From Dyadobacter sp. (GTDB lineage: Bacteria > Bacteroidota > Bacteroidia > Cytophagales > Spirosomataceae): a DNA stretch of 64,000 nucleotides. Below are positions 42,634-51,101 of this stretch, piece after piece. Position numbers and translations under genes: made by a program. The stretch spans positions 1,641,013-1,705,012 of the forward strand of contig NZ_JAGIAS010000001.1 in assembly GCF_017744695.1 (NCBI RefSeq), in the 5' to 3' direction. Positions within the stretch are counted from its first letter, which is position 1. Each line of letters opens with the position of its first letter. The notes below the pieces were generated by a model that was not told the DNA's origin, did not search any database, and saw only the letters and a program-made list of their open reading frames with translations.

Positions 42634-44571
42634 ATGGCCATTTCTCTACCCCGTTTCCGCTCTTTCACACTCTGGATCGCCTGCTTCGCGACTACCTGTG
42701 TGTTTGCGCAGGAGCTGCCGATGTCGCGCCGGATGGCGGATTCCTTTATAGCTAACCATAAGGATTCAATATTGGTGGGAAAAAACACCGCCACGAAATG
42801 GGACTACGAGCAGGGGTTAATGCTGAAAGCCATCGAAAAAGTATGGTACCGGACCGGCGAAGGCAAATATTTCGAATACATCCGGAAGGACATCGACCAG
42901 TACGTTCGCCCCGATGGTAGCATTCGCACCTACCGCGCCGACGAATTCAATATTGACAACATCCCGCCCGGCCGCGTCTTACTCACCCTGTACCAGCAAT
43001 CATTACCGGATAAAGAGAAATACAAAAAAGCGGCCGATCTGCTCTGGAAGCAATTGGAAGAGCAACCTCGGACCAAAGAAGGCGGTTACTGGCACAAAAA
43101 GCGCTATCCCAACCAAATGTGGCTCGACGGCCTGTTCATGGGCGAGCCGTTCGCAGCGGAATACAGCCTCATTTTTCATCACCCCGAACATTTCAACGAT
43201 ATCGTCAAACAATTCGCTTTGATTGAAAAATATGCCGTGGATGAAAAAACGGGGCTCGTTTACCATGCCTATGACGAAAGCCGCGAACAGCCATGGGCCG
43301 ACAAAAAAACCGGTCGTTCCCCCAGCTTCTGGGCGCGGGCGATTGGCTGGTACGCCATCGCGCTTGTGGATGTACTCGATTACCTGCCCGCGCAACATCC
43401 GGGGAGACCGCAACTGATAGGCTATCTGCAAAGACTGGCCCCTGTTTTGGCCAAATACCAGGACCCGGAATCCGGTGCATGGTACCAGGTGATCGACCAG
43501 GGCAAGCGAGCCGGAAACTACCTCGAAGCGTCGGCCTCGTGCATGTTCGTATATGCGCTCGCGAAGGGTGCGAGACTGGGCTACATTCCTGAAAAATTTG
43601 CGGCAAATGCCCAAAAAGGTTATCAGGGAATATTGCGAAATTTTGTAGAAAAGGAGGCCAATGGCACTTTAAGCCTTCATAAAACCGTGAGCGTCGGCGG
43701 CCTTGGCGGAACGCCTTACCGTGATGGTTCGTACGAATACTACCTCAGCGAACCCATTCGCAAGAACGATTTGAAAGGTATCGGGCCGTTCATTTTTGCG
43801 AGTATTGAAATGGAGATTGCCGCCGAGAATGCCATAGGAAAGGGTAAGACGATCGGTCTGGATTACTATTTCAATCACGAAAACCGAAAAGACCTTACCG
43901 GCGCGCAGGAGCAATTCCACTATACCTGGGAAGACCGGATGCATTCGGGTTTCTGGCTTTGGGGTAATACTTTCCGGGAATTGGGTGCCAAAACCATATC
44001 ACTGCCCACTGCACCGACAGCTGCCAGTTTGAATAACGTCGACATTTACATTGTGGTCGACCCCGACACCAAAAAGGAAACTTCGGAGCCGCATTTCATC
44101 GACGATAAGGCCATTACTGAAATTGAAAAATGGGTAAAATCAGGCGGTGTACTGGTGCTGATGGCCAACGACACCGCCAATTGCGAGATCCCGCATTTCA
44201 ACAAGCTCGCCGCGCGGTTCGGCATGCAGTTCACGAATAAGAACCGGAATATGGTACAAGGCACGCAGTTCGAGCAGGGTAAACTAATGATCCCCGCCGA
44301 GGCGAAGGCTGTTTTTCCTCACACAGAAAAAATTTACATCAAAGAGCTTTCGCCACTGAGTATCACGCCGCCCGCCAAATCCTTGCTGACCGACCAGGGC
44401 GACGTCATTTTCGGAATTTCCAGATATGGTAAGGGTACCGTGTTCGCCGTCGGCGATCCCTGGCTTTACAATGAATATGTTGACGGCAGGAGGATCGACA
44501 CCAGCTTCGAGAATTTCGAGGCAGGCAAGGACCTCGCCGGTTGGTTGTTGAAACAGGTTGTCAAAAAGTAA
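42634..44571 (+). CDS. GH105 unsaturated rhamnogalacturonyl hydrolase with C-terminal extension
   Basis: 645 residues from ATG 42634. After a signal peptide (MAISLPRFRSFTLWIACFATTCVFAQ) comes the alpha/alpha6 barrel (residues about 25-390), with catalytic Asp in QMWLDGLFMGEPF and the WARAIGWYAIALVDVLDYLP segment typical of YteR/YesR. The enzyme removes unsaturated galacturonyl from rhamnogalacturonan oligosaccharides. A domain of about 175 residues follows (470-645: IYIVVDPDTKKETSEPH, ITEIEKWVKSGGVLVLMANDT, VFAVGDPWLYNEYV), a DUF4350-like fold not essential to GH105. It is 11 bp from uxaB. Confidence 0.9.
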   Translation: MAISLPRFRSFTLWIACFATTCVFAQELPMSRRMADSFIANHKDSILVGKNTATKWDYEQGLMLKAIEKVWYRTGEGKYFEYIRKDIDQYVRPDGSIRTYRADEFNIDNIPPGRVLLTLYQQSLPDKEKYKKAADLLWKQLEEQPRTKEGGYWHKKRYPNQMWLDGLFMGEPFAAEYSLIFHHPEHFNDIVKQFALIEKYAVDEKTGLVYHAYDESREQPWADKKTGRSPSFWARAIGWYAIALVDVLDYLPAQHPGRPQLIGYLQRLAPVLAKYQDPESGAWYQVIDQGKRAGNYLEASASCMFVYALAKGARLGYIPEKFAANAQKGYQGILRNFVEKEANGTLSLHKTVSVGGLGGTPYRDGSYEYYLSEPIRKNDLKGIGPFIFASIEMEIAAENAIGKGKTIGLDYYFNHENRKDLTGAQEQFHYTWEDRMHSGFWLWGNTFRELGAKTISLPTAPTAASLNNVDIYIVVDPDTKKETSEPHFIDDKAITEIEKWVKSGGVLVLMANDTANCEIPHFNKLAARFGMQFTNKNRNMVQGTQFEQGKLMIPAEAKAVFPHTEKIYIKELSPLSITPPAKSLLTDQGDVIFGISRYGKGTVFAVGDPWLYNEYVDGRRIDTSFENFEAGKDLAGWLLKQVVKK

Positions 44572-44582
44572 ATCTTAACGCT

Positions 44583-46118
44583 ATGGGGCATCTCTTCCGG
44601 GAAAACCTTCGCCAGCTCAGGAGCCAACCCGCCGTGGTCGTGGCCGATGATTCCGTATTCCAACTGCCGGAAAAAGTGCTGCAATTCGGCACGGGCGCGT
44701 TCCTGCGCGGTCTGGCCGATTATTTTATAGACAAAGCCAACCGGCAAGGTGTCTTCAATGGCCGGATCGTGGTCGTTAAATCGACGGACCAGGGCGATAC
44801 CAAGGCATTTGAGCGACAGGATAACCTTTACACCATTTGTTCGCGTGGCATTCAGGACGGCGAACCGAAGGAGGAAAACGTCATTTCTTCGGCTATCAGC
44901 CGGGTGCTTTCAGCCAAAACACAATGGTCGCTGGTACTGGACCTGGCCAAAAATCCGGCCGTCACCCTCGTCATCTCCAATACGACCGAAACCGGCATTC
45001 AACTCGTTCAGGATGACATTTACCAATGGCCTCCCGTGTCCTTTCCCGGGAAACTGCTGGCCTTTCTTTACGCGCGCTATGTCGCATTCAGTGGCAATTC
45101 CGATTTTGGAGTAGTGATTATCCCAACAGAGCTGATTGCCGACAATGGTAAAAAACTCGAATCCATTATCCTCGAACTCGCCCACCGCAACGGCCTGGAA
45201 GGCGCGTTCATCGACTGGATCGAACAATGCAATTTCTTTTGTAACTCCCTTGTCGACCGCATTGTACCCGGCAAACCCGACGAAGCGCGGCTGAAAGAGC
45301 TCGAAGAAGAGCTCGGCTACCGCGATGAGCTGCTCATCACCACCGAGCATTACCATTTGTGGGCCATCGAAGGAGACGAGCGCATCCGCCAGAAAATCGG
45401 CTTTTACGGCATCGACGAGGGGCTCGTCATCGAGCCGGATATCGAACAATACCGCGAGCTCAAACTCCGCCTGCTTAACGGCGCCCACACACTCGGGGGC
45501 GGGTTAGCACATTTATGTGGTTTCAAAACCGTGGTGGAAGCCATGAACGACCCGTTTTTTTCCGCATTCATTACGCATTTGATGGAAAGCGAAATTGCGC
45601 CCGCCATTCCATACGACGTCCGCCCCGAAGTTGCGCTGGCATTCAGCCGGCAAGTCGCCGACCGTTTCCGCAACCCGCATATTTTACACAAGTGGTTTAA
45701 TATCAACCAAAATTATTCCGCCAAGATTCTTTCCCGGGTCATTCCGACCTTTCTTAACTATGAGGCAAAAAATAGTTATCTGCCCGAATACATGACTTTC
45801 GGGCTTGCGGTTTTCATTCACTTTATGAAAGCCGTGAAAAAGGAAGGCGACAGTTATTACGGCCGCCTCGACGGCGTTCCTTACCTGATCCAGGACCCCA
45901 AAGCCCCATTCTTTTACCAGAAATGGCAAATGGCATCTTTGCCCGACATGGTGCTGGCGATATTAAAAGAACAGTCGATCTGGGGCCGTGACCTGAATAA
46001 AATCGATTCTGTACACAGTTCCATTGTCGGACATCTTCAATCCATTGCGCAAAACGGCATTATTGAAACACTTAAAACGCTTTTAGAAAGAACGGAATAT
46101 GCGCTCTCACAATCCTGA
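44583..46118 (+). CDS. uxaB: Tagaturonate reductase (UxaB; mannitol-dehydrogenase family)
   Basis: 511 residues from ATG 44583 (MGHLFRENLRQLRSQPAV). It reduces D-tagaturonate to D-altronate with NADH, in the galacturonate branch. Family features: KVLQFGTGAFLRGLADYFIDKANRQG, VVVKSTDQGD and the catalytic segment KLRLLNGAHTLGGGLAHLCG. A fructuronate reductase (UxuB) is the alternative, but ExuT and the adjacent pectin genes favour UxaB. It overlaps the start of the MFS gene by 20 bp. Confidence 0.9.
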   Translation: MGHLFRENLRQLRSQPAVVVADDSVFQLPEKVLQFGTGAFLRGLADYFIDKANRQGVFNGRIVVVKSTDQGDTKAFERQDNLYTICSRGIQDGEPKEENVISSAISRVLSAKTQWSLVLDLAKNPAVTLVISNTTETGIQLVQDDIYQWPPVSFPGKLLAFLYARYVAFSGNSDFGVVIIPTELIADNGKKLESIILELAHRNGLEGAFIDWIEQCNFFCNSLVDRIVPGKPDEARLKELEEELGYRDELLITTEHYHLWAIEGDERIRQKIGFYGIDEGLVIEPDIEQYRELKLRLLNGAHTLGGGLAHLCGFKTVVEAMNDPFFSAFITHLMESEIAPAIPYDVRPEVALAFSRQVADRFRNPHILHKWFNINQNYSAKILSRVIPTFLNYEAKNSYLPEYMTFGLAVFIHFMKAVKKEGDSYYGRLDGVPYLIQDPKAPFFYQKWQMASLPDMVLAILKEQSIWGRDLNKIDSVHSSIVGHLQSIAQNGIIETLKTLLERTEYALSQS

Positions 46119-47415
46119 ACCTACAGAACTCCAAGTGGAGACCAAAAAGACCAGCTATCGCTGGCGCGTAGTAGCGCTCCTGTTCTGCGCAACGACCATC
46201 AACTACCTCGACCGCCAGGTGCTCGGGTTGCTTAAACCGACGCTGGAAGCCGATTTCGGATGGACGGAATCTGATTTCAGCCACATTGTAATGGCATTTC
46301 AGGCAGCCTATGCATTTTCGCTGATCGGTTTCGGGGCTATTATTGATAAAATCGGCACCAAAATAGGCTACGTGATCTCGGTGGTCGTGTGGAGTATCGC
46401 GGCCATGCTGCATGCCGTCGCGACAGGCACATTCAGTTTCGGTTTCATGCGGGCCATTCTCGGGCTTGGTGAGGCGGGCAACTTTCCCGTGGCGATCAAA
46501 GCGACCGCCGAATGGTTTCCCAAGAAAGAGCGGGCATTGGCAACGGGTATTTTCAATTCCGGAGCTAACATCGGCGCGGTTGTGGCCCCTATTATGGTCC
46601 CCTGGATTCTGGGCGCATATGGCTGGCAGGAAGCATTTCTGATCACGGGTGCATTAGGATTTGTATGGCTCATATTCTGGTGGCGCTATTACGAGCTTCC
46701 CGCCAAGCAAACACGCGTCAATCAGGCCGAGTATGACTACATCCACAGTGACAACGAAGCCGATACCAGCAAGGAAGCACCCGTTAAGTGGCTCCAACTT
46801 TTCAAAATCCGGCAAACCTGGGCATTTGTGTTTGGCAAAATGCTCACCGACCCGATCTGGTGGTTCTTTCTCTACTGGCTACCCTCCTATTTTGCGGAAG
46901 CATTTAAATTGAACCTTTCCAAACCCAGTCCGGAACTGGTGATCGTATACACGGCAACCACCGTGGGGAGTATTGGCGGCGGGTATTTGTCGGGCTATTT
47001 TATCAAAAAAGGCTGGCCGGTGTTCCGCGCCAGAAAAACCTCGATGCTCATTTTCGCGTTCCTGGTAATGCCTATTATGGCGGCTCAGTACACCACTAAC
47101 ATTTGGCAGGCGGTCGTGTTGATTAGTCTCGCAGCGGCGGCGCACCAGGCCTGGAGTGCAAATATTTTCACGACGGCGTCGGATATGTTTCCTAAAAAGG
47201 CTGTAAGTTCGGTTGTCGGTATCGGTGGTATGGCCGGATCAGTAGGAGGTATCCTCTTTCCTCTTTTGGTAGGGATCATTCTCGACAACTACAAAGCTGC
47301 CGGAAACATAGGCGGAGGATACAACGTCATTTTCATCATCTGCGGGTGCGCATACCTGCTCGCGTGGGGAGTAATGCACGTTTTCTCGCCAAAAATGGAG
47401 AGGGTGGATATGTAG
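46099..47415 (+). CDS. MFS hexuronate transporter (ExuT-like)
   Basis: 438 residues with 12 predicted membrane spans; the first is VVALLFCATTINYLDRQVLGLLKPTLEADFGWTESDFS, the typical ACS-family MFS beginning, and GEAGNFPVAIKATAEWFPKKERALATGIFNSGANIGA is the family loop. It is expected to import D-galacturonate or D-glucuronate. Last gene of the operon, followed by a repeat/hairpin region. Confidence 0.88.
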   Translation: MRSHNPEPTELQVETKKTSYRWRVVALLFCATTINYLDRQVLGLLKPTLEADFGWTESDFSHIVMAFQAAYAFSLIGFGAIIDKIGTKIGYVISVVVWSIAAMLHAVATGTFSFGFMRAILGLGEAGNFPVAIKATAEWFPKKERALATGIFNSGANIGAVVAPIMVPWILGAYGWQEAFLITGALGFVWLIFWWRYYELPAKQTRVNQAEYDYIHSDNEADTSKEAPVKWLQLFKIRQTWAFVFGKMLTDPIWWFFLYWLPSYFAEAFKLNLSKPSPELVIVYTATTVGSIGGGYLSGYFIKKGWPVFRARKTSMLIFAFLVMPIMAAQYTTNIWQAVVLISLAAAAHQAWSANIFTTASDMFPKKAVSSVVGIGGMAGSVGGILFPLLVGIILDNYKAAGNIGGGYNVIFIICGCAYLLAWGVMHVFSPKMERVDM

Positions 47416-47514
47416 TACTTCGGCTTTCGGCCGTCGGCTATCATACCTGATCGTTTTATGAGAGTCCATAGCTGAAGTCCGACAGCCGATTGCTGAAGCC
47501 CGACAGCCGAAGTT
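47416..47514. repeat. REP-like GCCGA-rich repeat with inverted ends
   Basis: Two 21-bp copies, GCTGAAGTCCGACAGCCGAT and GCTGAAGCCCGACAGCCGAA (starting 47471 and 47492), follow an inverted related stretch (ACTTCGGCTTTCGGCCGTCGG, 47416-47436). ACTTCGGCT and AGCCGAAGT at the ends are exact complements, so a large hairpin can form after the exuT stop. Confidence 0.7.
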
Positions 47515-47537
47515 TTATCCTAATTCCTTATTAATCG

Positions 47538-47972
47538 ATGAAAAAAACATTTTTGCTCCTTGCGTTCCTTTTGATAGGTAATGCATTCGTATTCGCCCAA
47601 AGTGCCGATGAAAAAGCCGTTGCCGCGACCGTTGAAAAACTTAAAACCGCGATCATCAGCGCCAATGAGGCTGATTTGAAAAAACTGACTTCACCATCGC
47701 TGTCTTACGGTCATTCCAACGGCCTTTTGGAAGATCAGAAAGAATTCATCCGTGCCCTCGTGAGCGAAGAATCGAAATTCACCAAAATCGATTTGAGTGA
47801 CCAAACAATTTCCATTTCCGGCGACGTCGCTTTGGTTCGTCACAAGCTGTTTGGCGACACGCATAATAAGGGAAAAGATCCGGCGCAAGTGAAGCTCGGC
47901 GTATTAATGGTATTTCAAAAAGTGAAAGGAAACTGGGTGTTGCTCGGCCGTCAGGCATTCAAGCTGGTTTAA
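47538..47972 (+). CDS. Secreted NTF2-like (SnoaL/DUF4440) protein
   Basis: 144 residues with a signal peptide (MKKTFLLLAFLLIGNAFVFAQ). The NTF2-like fold shows ADEKAVAATVEKLKTAIISANEADLKKLTSPSLSYGHSNGLLEDQKEFIRAL and VALVRHKLFGDTHNKGKDPAQVKLGVLMVFQKVKGNWVLLGRQAF. The DUF4440 group often acts as an accessory or ligand-binding protein; enzyme activity is unknown. A terminator follows. Confidence 0.82.
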   Translation: MKKTFLLLAFLLIGNAFVFAQSADEKAVAATVEKLKTAIISANEADLKKLTSPSLSYGHSNGLLEDQKEFIRALVSEESKFTKIDLSDQTISISGDVALVRHKLFGDTHNKGKDPAQVKLGVLMVFQKVKGNWVLLGRQAFKLV

Positions 47973-47992
47973 CCTTCTTCAAAATACATTCA

Positions 47993-48027
47993 AACGGGTC
48001 TGCTAGTCACTTGGCAGGCCCGTTTTT
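47993..48027 (+). terminator. Intrinsic terminator after the NTF2-like gene
   Basis: AACGGGTCTGC pairs with GCAGGCCCGTT (one G-T wobble) around a 10-nt loop, then TTTTT. It runs into the 3' end of the decayed nuclease gene on the other strand. Confidence 0.85.
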
Positions 48028-48841
48028 GTATTCAAAAAGTCGCGTTGCTCCATTTTGTGCCGTGCAATTTCAACCGCTTTGTGCAGCTTTTCCTGTAAAA
48101 CCTGTTGCGAAGGCAACGCCGTCAGGTAATCGGCCACGCGAATGTTACTTTGCCCCAGCTGCATGAGCTCGATATGCGCGCCATGAATGCGAAATCGGTG
48201 CCCATTTCAATGATGAAGCGTTGCAACTCTACAATGATCGACGCTTCGAGGTCCTTTTCCGATTAGGCGTCTTTTAAGCCCAGAAAATCGAGAAAATACG
48301 GGTCTTTGAAAACAAGATCAGGGTTGAGTTTTTGTTCGGTTTTTAGTAGTTGGAGATCGTTGATAATGACATCCTCAGGCTTTTTGCTGATGGCGGTGCG
48401 TTCGTAGAGCATGGATTGAATCCGTTCCCGGAACGTCCGCACACTCCATTTTTCGTGGATGCACATTTGGATGTAGAATTCGCGTTTTATTGCGTCCAGA
48501 ATTGGTAGGATCTCCATAAAATGTGACCAACTCAATTGTAGTATCAGCGATACGACAATTTGTTCCTCTGGGAAAAGCTCCGCAAACTGGATCATTCTCC
48601 TCAGACTTTTTTCTGAAAATGACTTTCCATACTCACCCTCCAATTGTCGCGACAGTGTCGCGACAATCTGTTTTCCATATTCTGCGCGCTCTTCTTTCAA
48701 AATTTCCTGTCGGATGACCGTTCCGATTTTCCAATACAACAGACTCATTTCCGCATTGACAGAAACGGCAATATACTGCCTACTAGCCTGTATTAGGTTT
48801 TTTACGGTGTTGAATAGCGTGTTATTCGTGATCGTGTCCAT
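48003..48841 (-). pseudogene. Decayed DUF1016/YhcG-type PD-(D/E)XK nuclease
   Basis: An intact 192-residue N-terminal part (DUF1016_N: NLIQASRQYIAVSVNAEMSLLYWKIGTVIRQEIL, SFSEKSLRRMIQFAELFP, LQLSWSHFMEILPI) ends at TAA 48263-48265. Reading continues in the same frame with SEKDLEASIIVELQRFIIEMG, DFAFMAR, so the TAA is a nonsense mutation inside the gene. After FAFMAR the PD-(D/E)XK catalytic region is missing, and the sequence resumes in another frame with HIELMQLGQSNIRVADYLT, ALPSQQVLQEKLHKAVEIAR, the normal YhcG C terminus. No catalytic core remains; loss of function is certain if the assembly is right. Confidence 0.86.
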
Positions 48842-48924
48842 AGCGAATGAGTTTAAGTCTACCCATTTAGACGCTCACCTTCTATTTCGGTCACACACTT
48901 CTACAAAGTTTTTCATCCAAAAAA

Positions 48925-48972
48925 TTGCGTAACAAAAAAGCTACATATAAGTTTACGTAACTAAAAAGTTAC
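48925..48972 (+). promoter_or_regulatory. Promoter with two ArsR-type operators upstream of the SRPBCC-ArsR pair
   Basis: TTG (48925-48927), 20-bp spacer, TAAGTTTA (48948-48955, one base off TAnnTTTG). Operator 1, GTAACAAAAAAGCTAC (48929-48944, one mismatch between its arms), sits inside the spacer. Operator 2, GTAACTAAAAAGTTAC (48957-48972, perfect arms), lies at the transcription start. Centres are 28 bp apart. Consistent with autorepression by the ArsR protein at 49415. Confidence 0.65.
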
Positions 48973-48977
48973 ACATC

Positions 48978-49418
48978 ATGAAGCGCGATATCAAACTCAA
49001 ATGGTTTTACCCTTATCCACCCGAGATGATTTGGGAATGCCTTACTAATCCGGAAATCCTCACTAAATGGAGCCCTATGAAGGATTTCAAGCCGGAAATA
49101 GGCTTTGAATGCCAAACGCAGCAAAAGCCACGGCCGGCACAGAATTGGGACGGGATTATGTACCACAAAATCCTGGAAATCGAGCCGTTGAAAAGGCTTT
49201 CTTACAGCTTCAAAGGCGGGCCGAAGCCGGGTGTCACCACGCTCGATACCGTTGTAACATGGATTCTGGAGCCGAAAGACGGCGGCACCGAACTCCGTCT
49301 GGAGCATACCGGATTTGCAGGCCCGAAAAACATGCTCACGAGCTTCATTATGGAAATGGGGTGGAAAAAAATCGTTAATAAATCACTCAAAAAGGCTTTC
49401 GAAGCACATTTCCAATGA
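48978..49418 (+). CDS. SRPBCC / AHSA1-domain protein
   Basis: 146 residues: a single START-like domain with KLKWFYPYPPEMIWECLTNPEILTKWSPMKDF, the GTELRLEHTGFAGPKNM core strand and a C-terminal helix (EMGWKKIVNKSLKKAFEAHF). AHSA1-type proteins bind hydrophobic ligands in a central cavity. It overlaps the downstream ArsR gene by 4 bp. The usual order is regulator first; here it is second. The leader from the promoter at 48925 is only about 15 nt. Confidence 0.86.
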   Translation: MKRDIKLKWFYPYPPEMIWECLTNPEILTKWSPMKDFKPEIGFECQTQQKPRPAQNWDGIMYHKILEIEPLKRLSYSFKGGPKPGVTTLDTVVTWILEPKDGGTELRLEHTGFAGPKNMLTSFIMEMGWKKIVNKSLKKAFEAHFQ

Positions 49419-49747
49419 GTCCCGAAACAGCGGATGCCTTCCAGGCCCTGGCGGATCGGGGAAGGAGGGAGATATTAATGATGGTTGCTAAAGAAAAACG
49501 CTCGATCAATGCGATCGCGGAGAACTTCGACATTAGCCGACCGGCAGTTTCCAAACATATCAAAATCCTTCAAAATGCGGGATTTATAAATATCGAGGAG
49601 AAAGGTCGTGAACGATATTGCGTACTGAACCAGAATGGCTTCAGCGAAGTACAGCAATGGATCAATATGTTCGAGGAATACTGGACGACACAATTCAAAA
49701 GCCTGGAAAATTACCTGGCTGCCAATGTACCAACCCCTAAAAAGTAA
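49415..49747 (+). CDS. ArsR-family transcriptional regulator
   Basis: 110 residues; winged helix ADRGRREILMMVAKEKRSINAIAENFDISRPAVSKHIKILQNAGFINIEEKGRERYCVLN. No metal-binding Cys cluster is visible, so it is of the ligand-free or SdpR-like group that pairs with SRPBCC proteins. The ATGA overlap with the SRPBCC gene indicates one operon; the two palindromes in its promoter are the probable operators. Confidence 0.9.
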   Translation: MSPETADAFQALADRGRREILMMVAKEKRSINAIAENFDISRPAVSKHIKILQNAGFINIEEKGRERYCVLNQNGFSEVQQWINMFEEYWTTQFKSLENYLAANVPTPKK

Positions 49748-49750
49748 CCA

Positions 49751-50965
49751 TCAATGCGCCGGTTTCTTCGGGGCCGGCGCAGAAGCATGGTATTTTTTCT
49801 GAACAATGGCGGCATACTTATCCATCAGCTCCAACACCTTGTCGCGGGATTTGGACCTCACCACCAGTCCCACGTGGTGCGGCTCGTTCATGCGCCATAC
49901 CACTTCCGGATCGTTGAAAACCGACAGGTCAGGCCACTCCTGGCGTGCCAGCGAGATAATAATGCCTGAATACTCTTTTCGCACTGGGGGTAATTTGTAA
50001 TTTTCACCCTTGGCCTCCGCGGTTTCCATCCGAGCCCATTCTTTCCACAGGTTAATGCCCGACGAGGCTTCGACCATCTCGGAAAGATGCGCGCCGCCAA
50101 CGCGGGACGACGTTTCGAGGAAATAATATTTACCATCGTCATAGCAACGGATCACTTCGGTATGTGACGCGCTATGTTTCAATCCAAAAGCTTTAAGCAA
50201 ATCCACGGCGAGTGTCTGCAATGCATGCTCCTCGGAAGAGTCGAGCGGCACCGTAACGGAGCGGAATATACCGCCCCCATGCGCTACGTCGAAAGGCGGT
50301 GCAAGGTATTTGCTGTTCCAGGAAAATATAACAATACCGTTGTAGGAAATCGAATCGACATGATAGACATCACCCGGCTTGTATTGCTCCACCAAATAGG
50401 CGTGACGCTTATCTCCCAGTTCATGAATGGTGTTCCAGAGTTCCTCGGCCGTGCTTAACTTCTGAATACCCGAAGCCGAAGCCTCCGAGCGAGGTTTGAT
50501 CATCCACGGGCCAGGATATTTTTCGATGAAACGATTGATCTGATCATCGTTAAAAAGCGCCGAAAAGCCCGGGACAAGAATGCCTGATTCCAACGCTTTT
50601 GTACGCATAGCGAGCTTGTCGCGAAAATAGCGGCCGGTGGTTTGGCCCATGCCGGGAATCCGGAAATACTCGCGGATATGCGCCGCCTTCTCCACATCGA
50701 AATCATCAAGCGCAACCACGCGGTCGATCGGGCGCGTGCGCATCACGTACGCAAGGCCGGTAATGATCTCGTTCATATTATACGTACCATCCTCCCCCTC
50801 TTCCACATAAAAAAACTCATCCACGGCATCCCTGACCCAAGGTTTATCTTCCAGTTTTTTCGCGGTGATCAAAAAAACCTTGTTACCAGCGTCTTTCAGC
50901 GCCTGCAAAAAATCATTGCCCTTGAAATAGGTGGAAATGCAGAGAAAAGTCAGAGTTCGGGTCAT
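49751..50965 (-). CDS. ATP-grasp domain enzyme
   Basis: 404 residues from ATG 50963-50965 (MTRTLTFLCISTYFKGNDFLQAL). An N-terminal Rossmann-like pre-ATP-grasp domain, then ATP-grasp with the Lys in GPWMIKPRSEASASGIQKL, VEQYKPGDVYHVDSI and the metal site YFLETSSRVGGAHLSEMVE. The family ligates a carboxylate to an amine or peptide, making an acyl phosphate. Substrate unknown; no partner gene adjoins. It is convergent with the ArsR gene. Confidence 0.82.
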   Translation of the reverse strand: MTRTLTFLCISTYFKGNDFLQALKDAGNKVFLITAKKLEDKPWVRDAVDEFFYVEEGEDGTYNMNEIITGLAYVMRTRPIDRVVALDDFDVEKAAHIREYFRIPGMGQTTGRYFRDKLAMRTKALESGILVPGFSALFNDDQINRFIEKYPGPWMIKPRSEASASGIQKLSTAEELWNTIHELGDKRHAYLVEQYKPGDVYHVDSISYNGIVIFSWNSKYLAPPFDVAHGGGIFRSVTVPLDSSEEHALQTLAVDLLKAFGLKHSASHTEVIRCYDDGKYYFLETSSRVGGAHLSEMVEASSGINLWKEWARMETAEAKGENYKLPPVRKEYSGIIISLARQEWPDLSVFNDPEVVWRMNEPHHVGLVVRSKSRDKVLELMDKYAAIVQKKYHASAPAPKKPAH

Positions 50966-51061
50966 AAAATGTGATTTGGTGAACGGTAGCGGCATTTGCG
51001 GACGAGGCATGCCGCAAAGCATATATTCTCAAATCTAGCAAAAAGAACCATTTTGGCAAGA

Positions 51062-51097
51062 AAAGCCCCGGTTAAATTTCCGTTATACCGGGGCTTT
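51062..51097 (-). terminator. Intrinsic terminator after pepA-type gene
   Basis: AAAGCCCCGGT (51062-51072) and ACCGGGGCTTT (51087-51097) form a strong stem with a 14-nt loop just past the aminopeptidase stop. Flanking A and T tracts make it potentially bidirectional. Confidence 0.8.
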
Positions 51098-51101
51098 GTC
51101 G

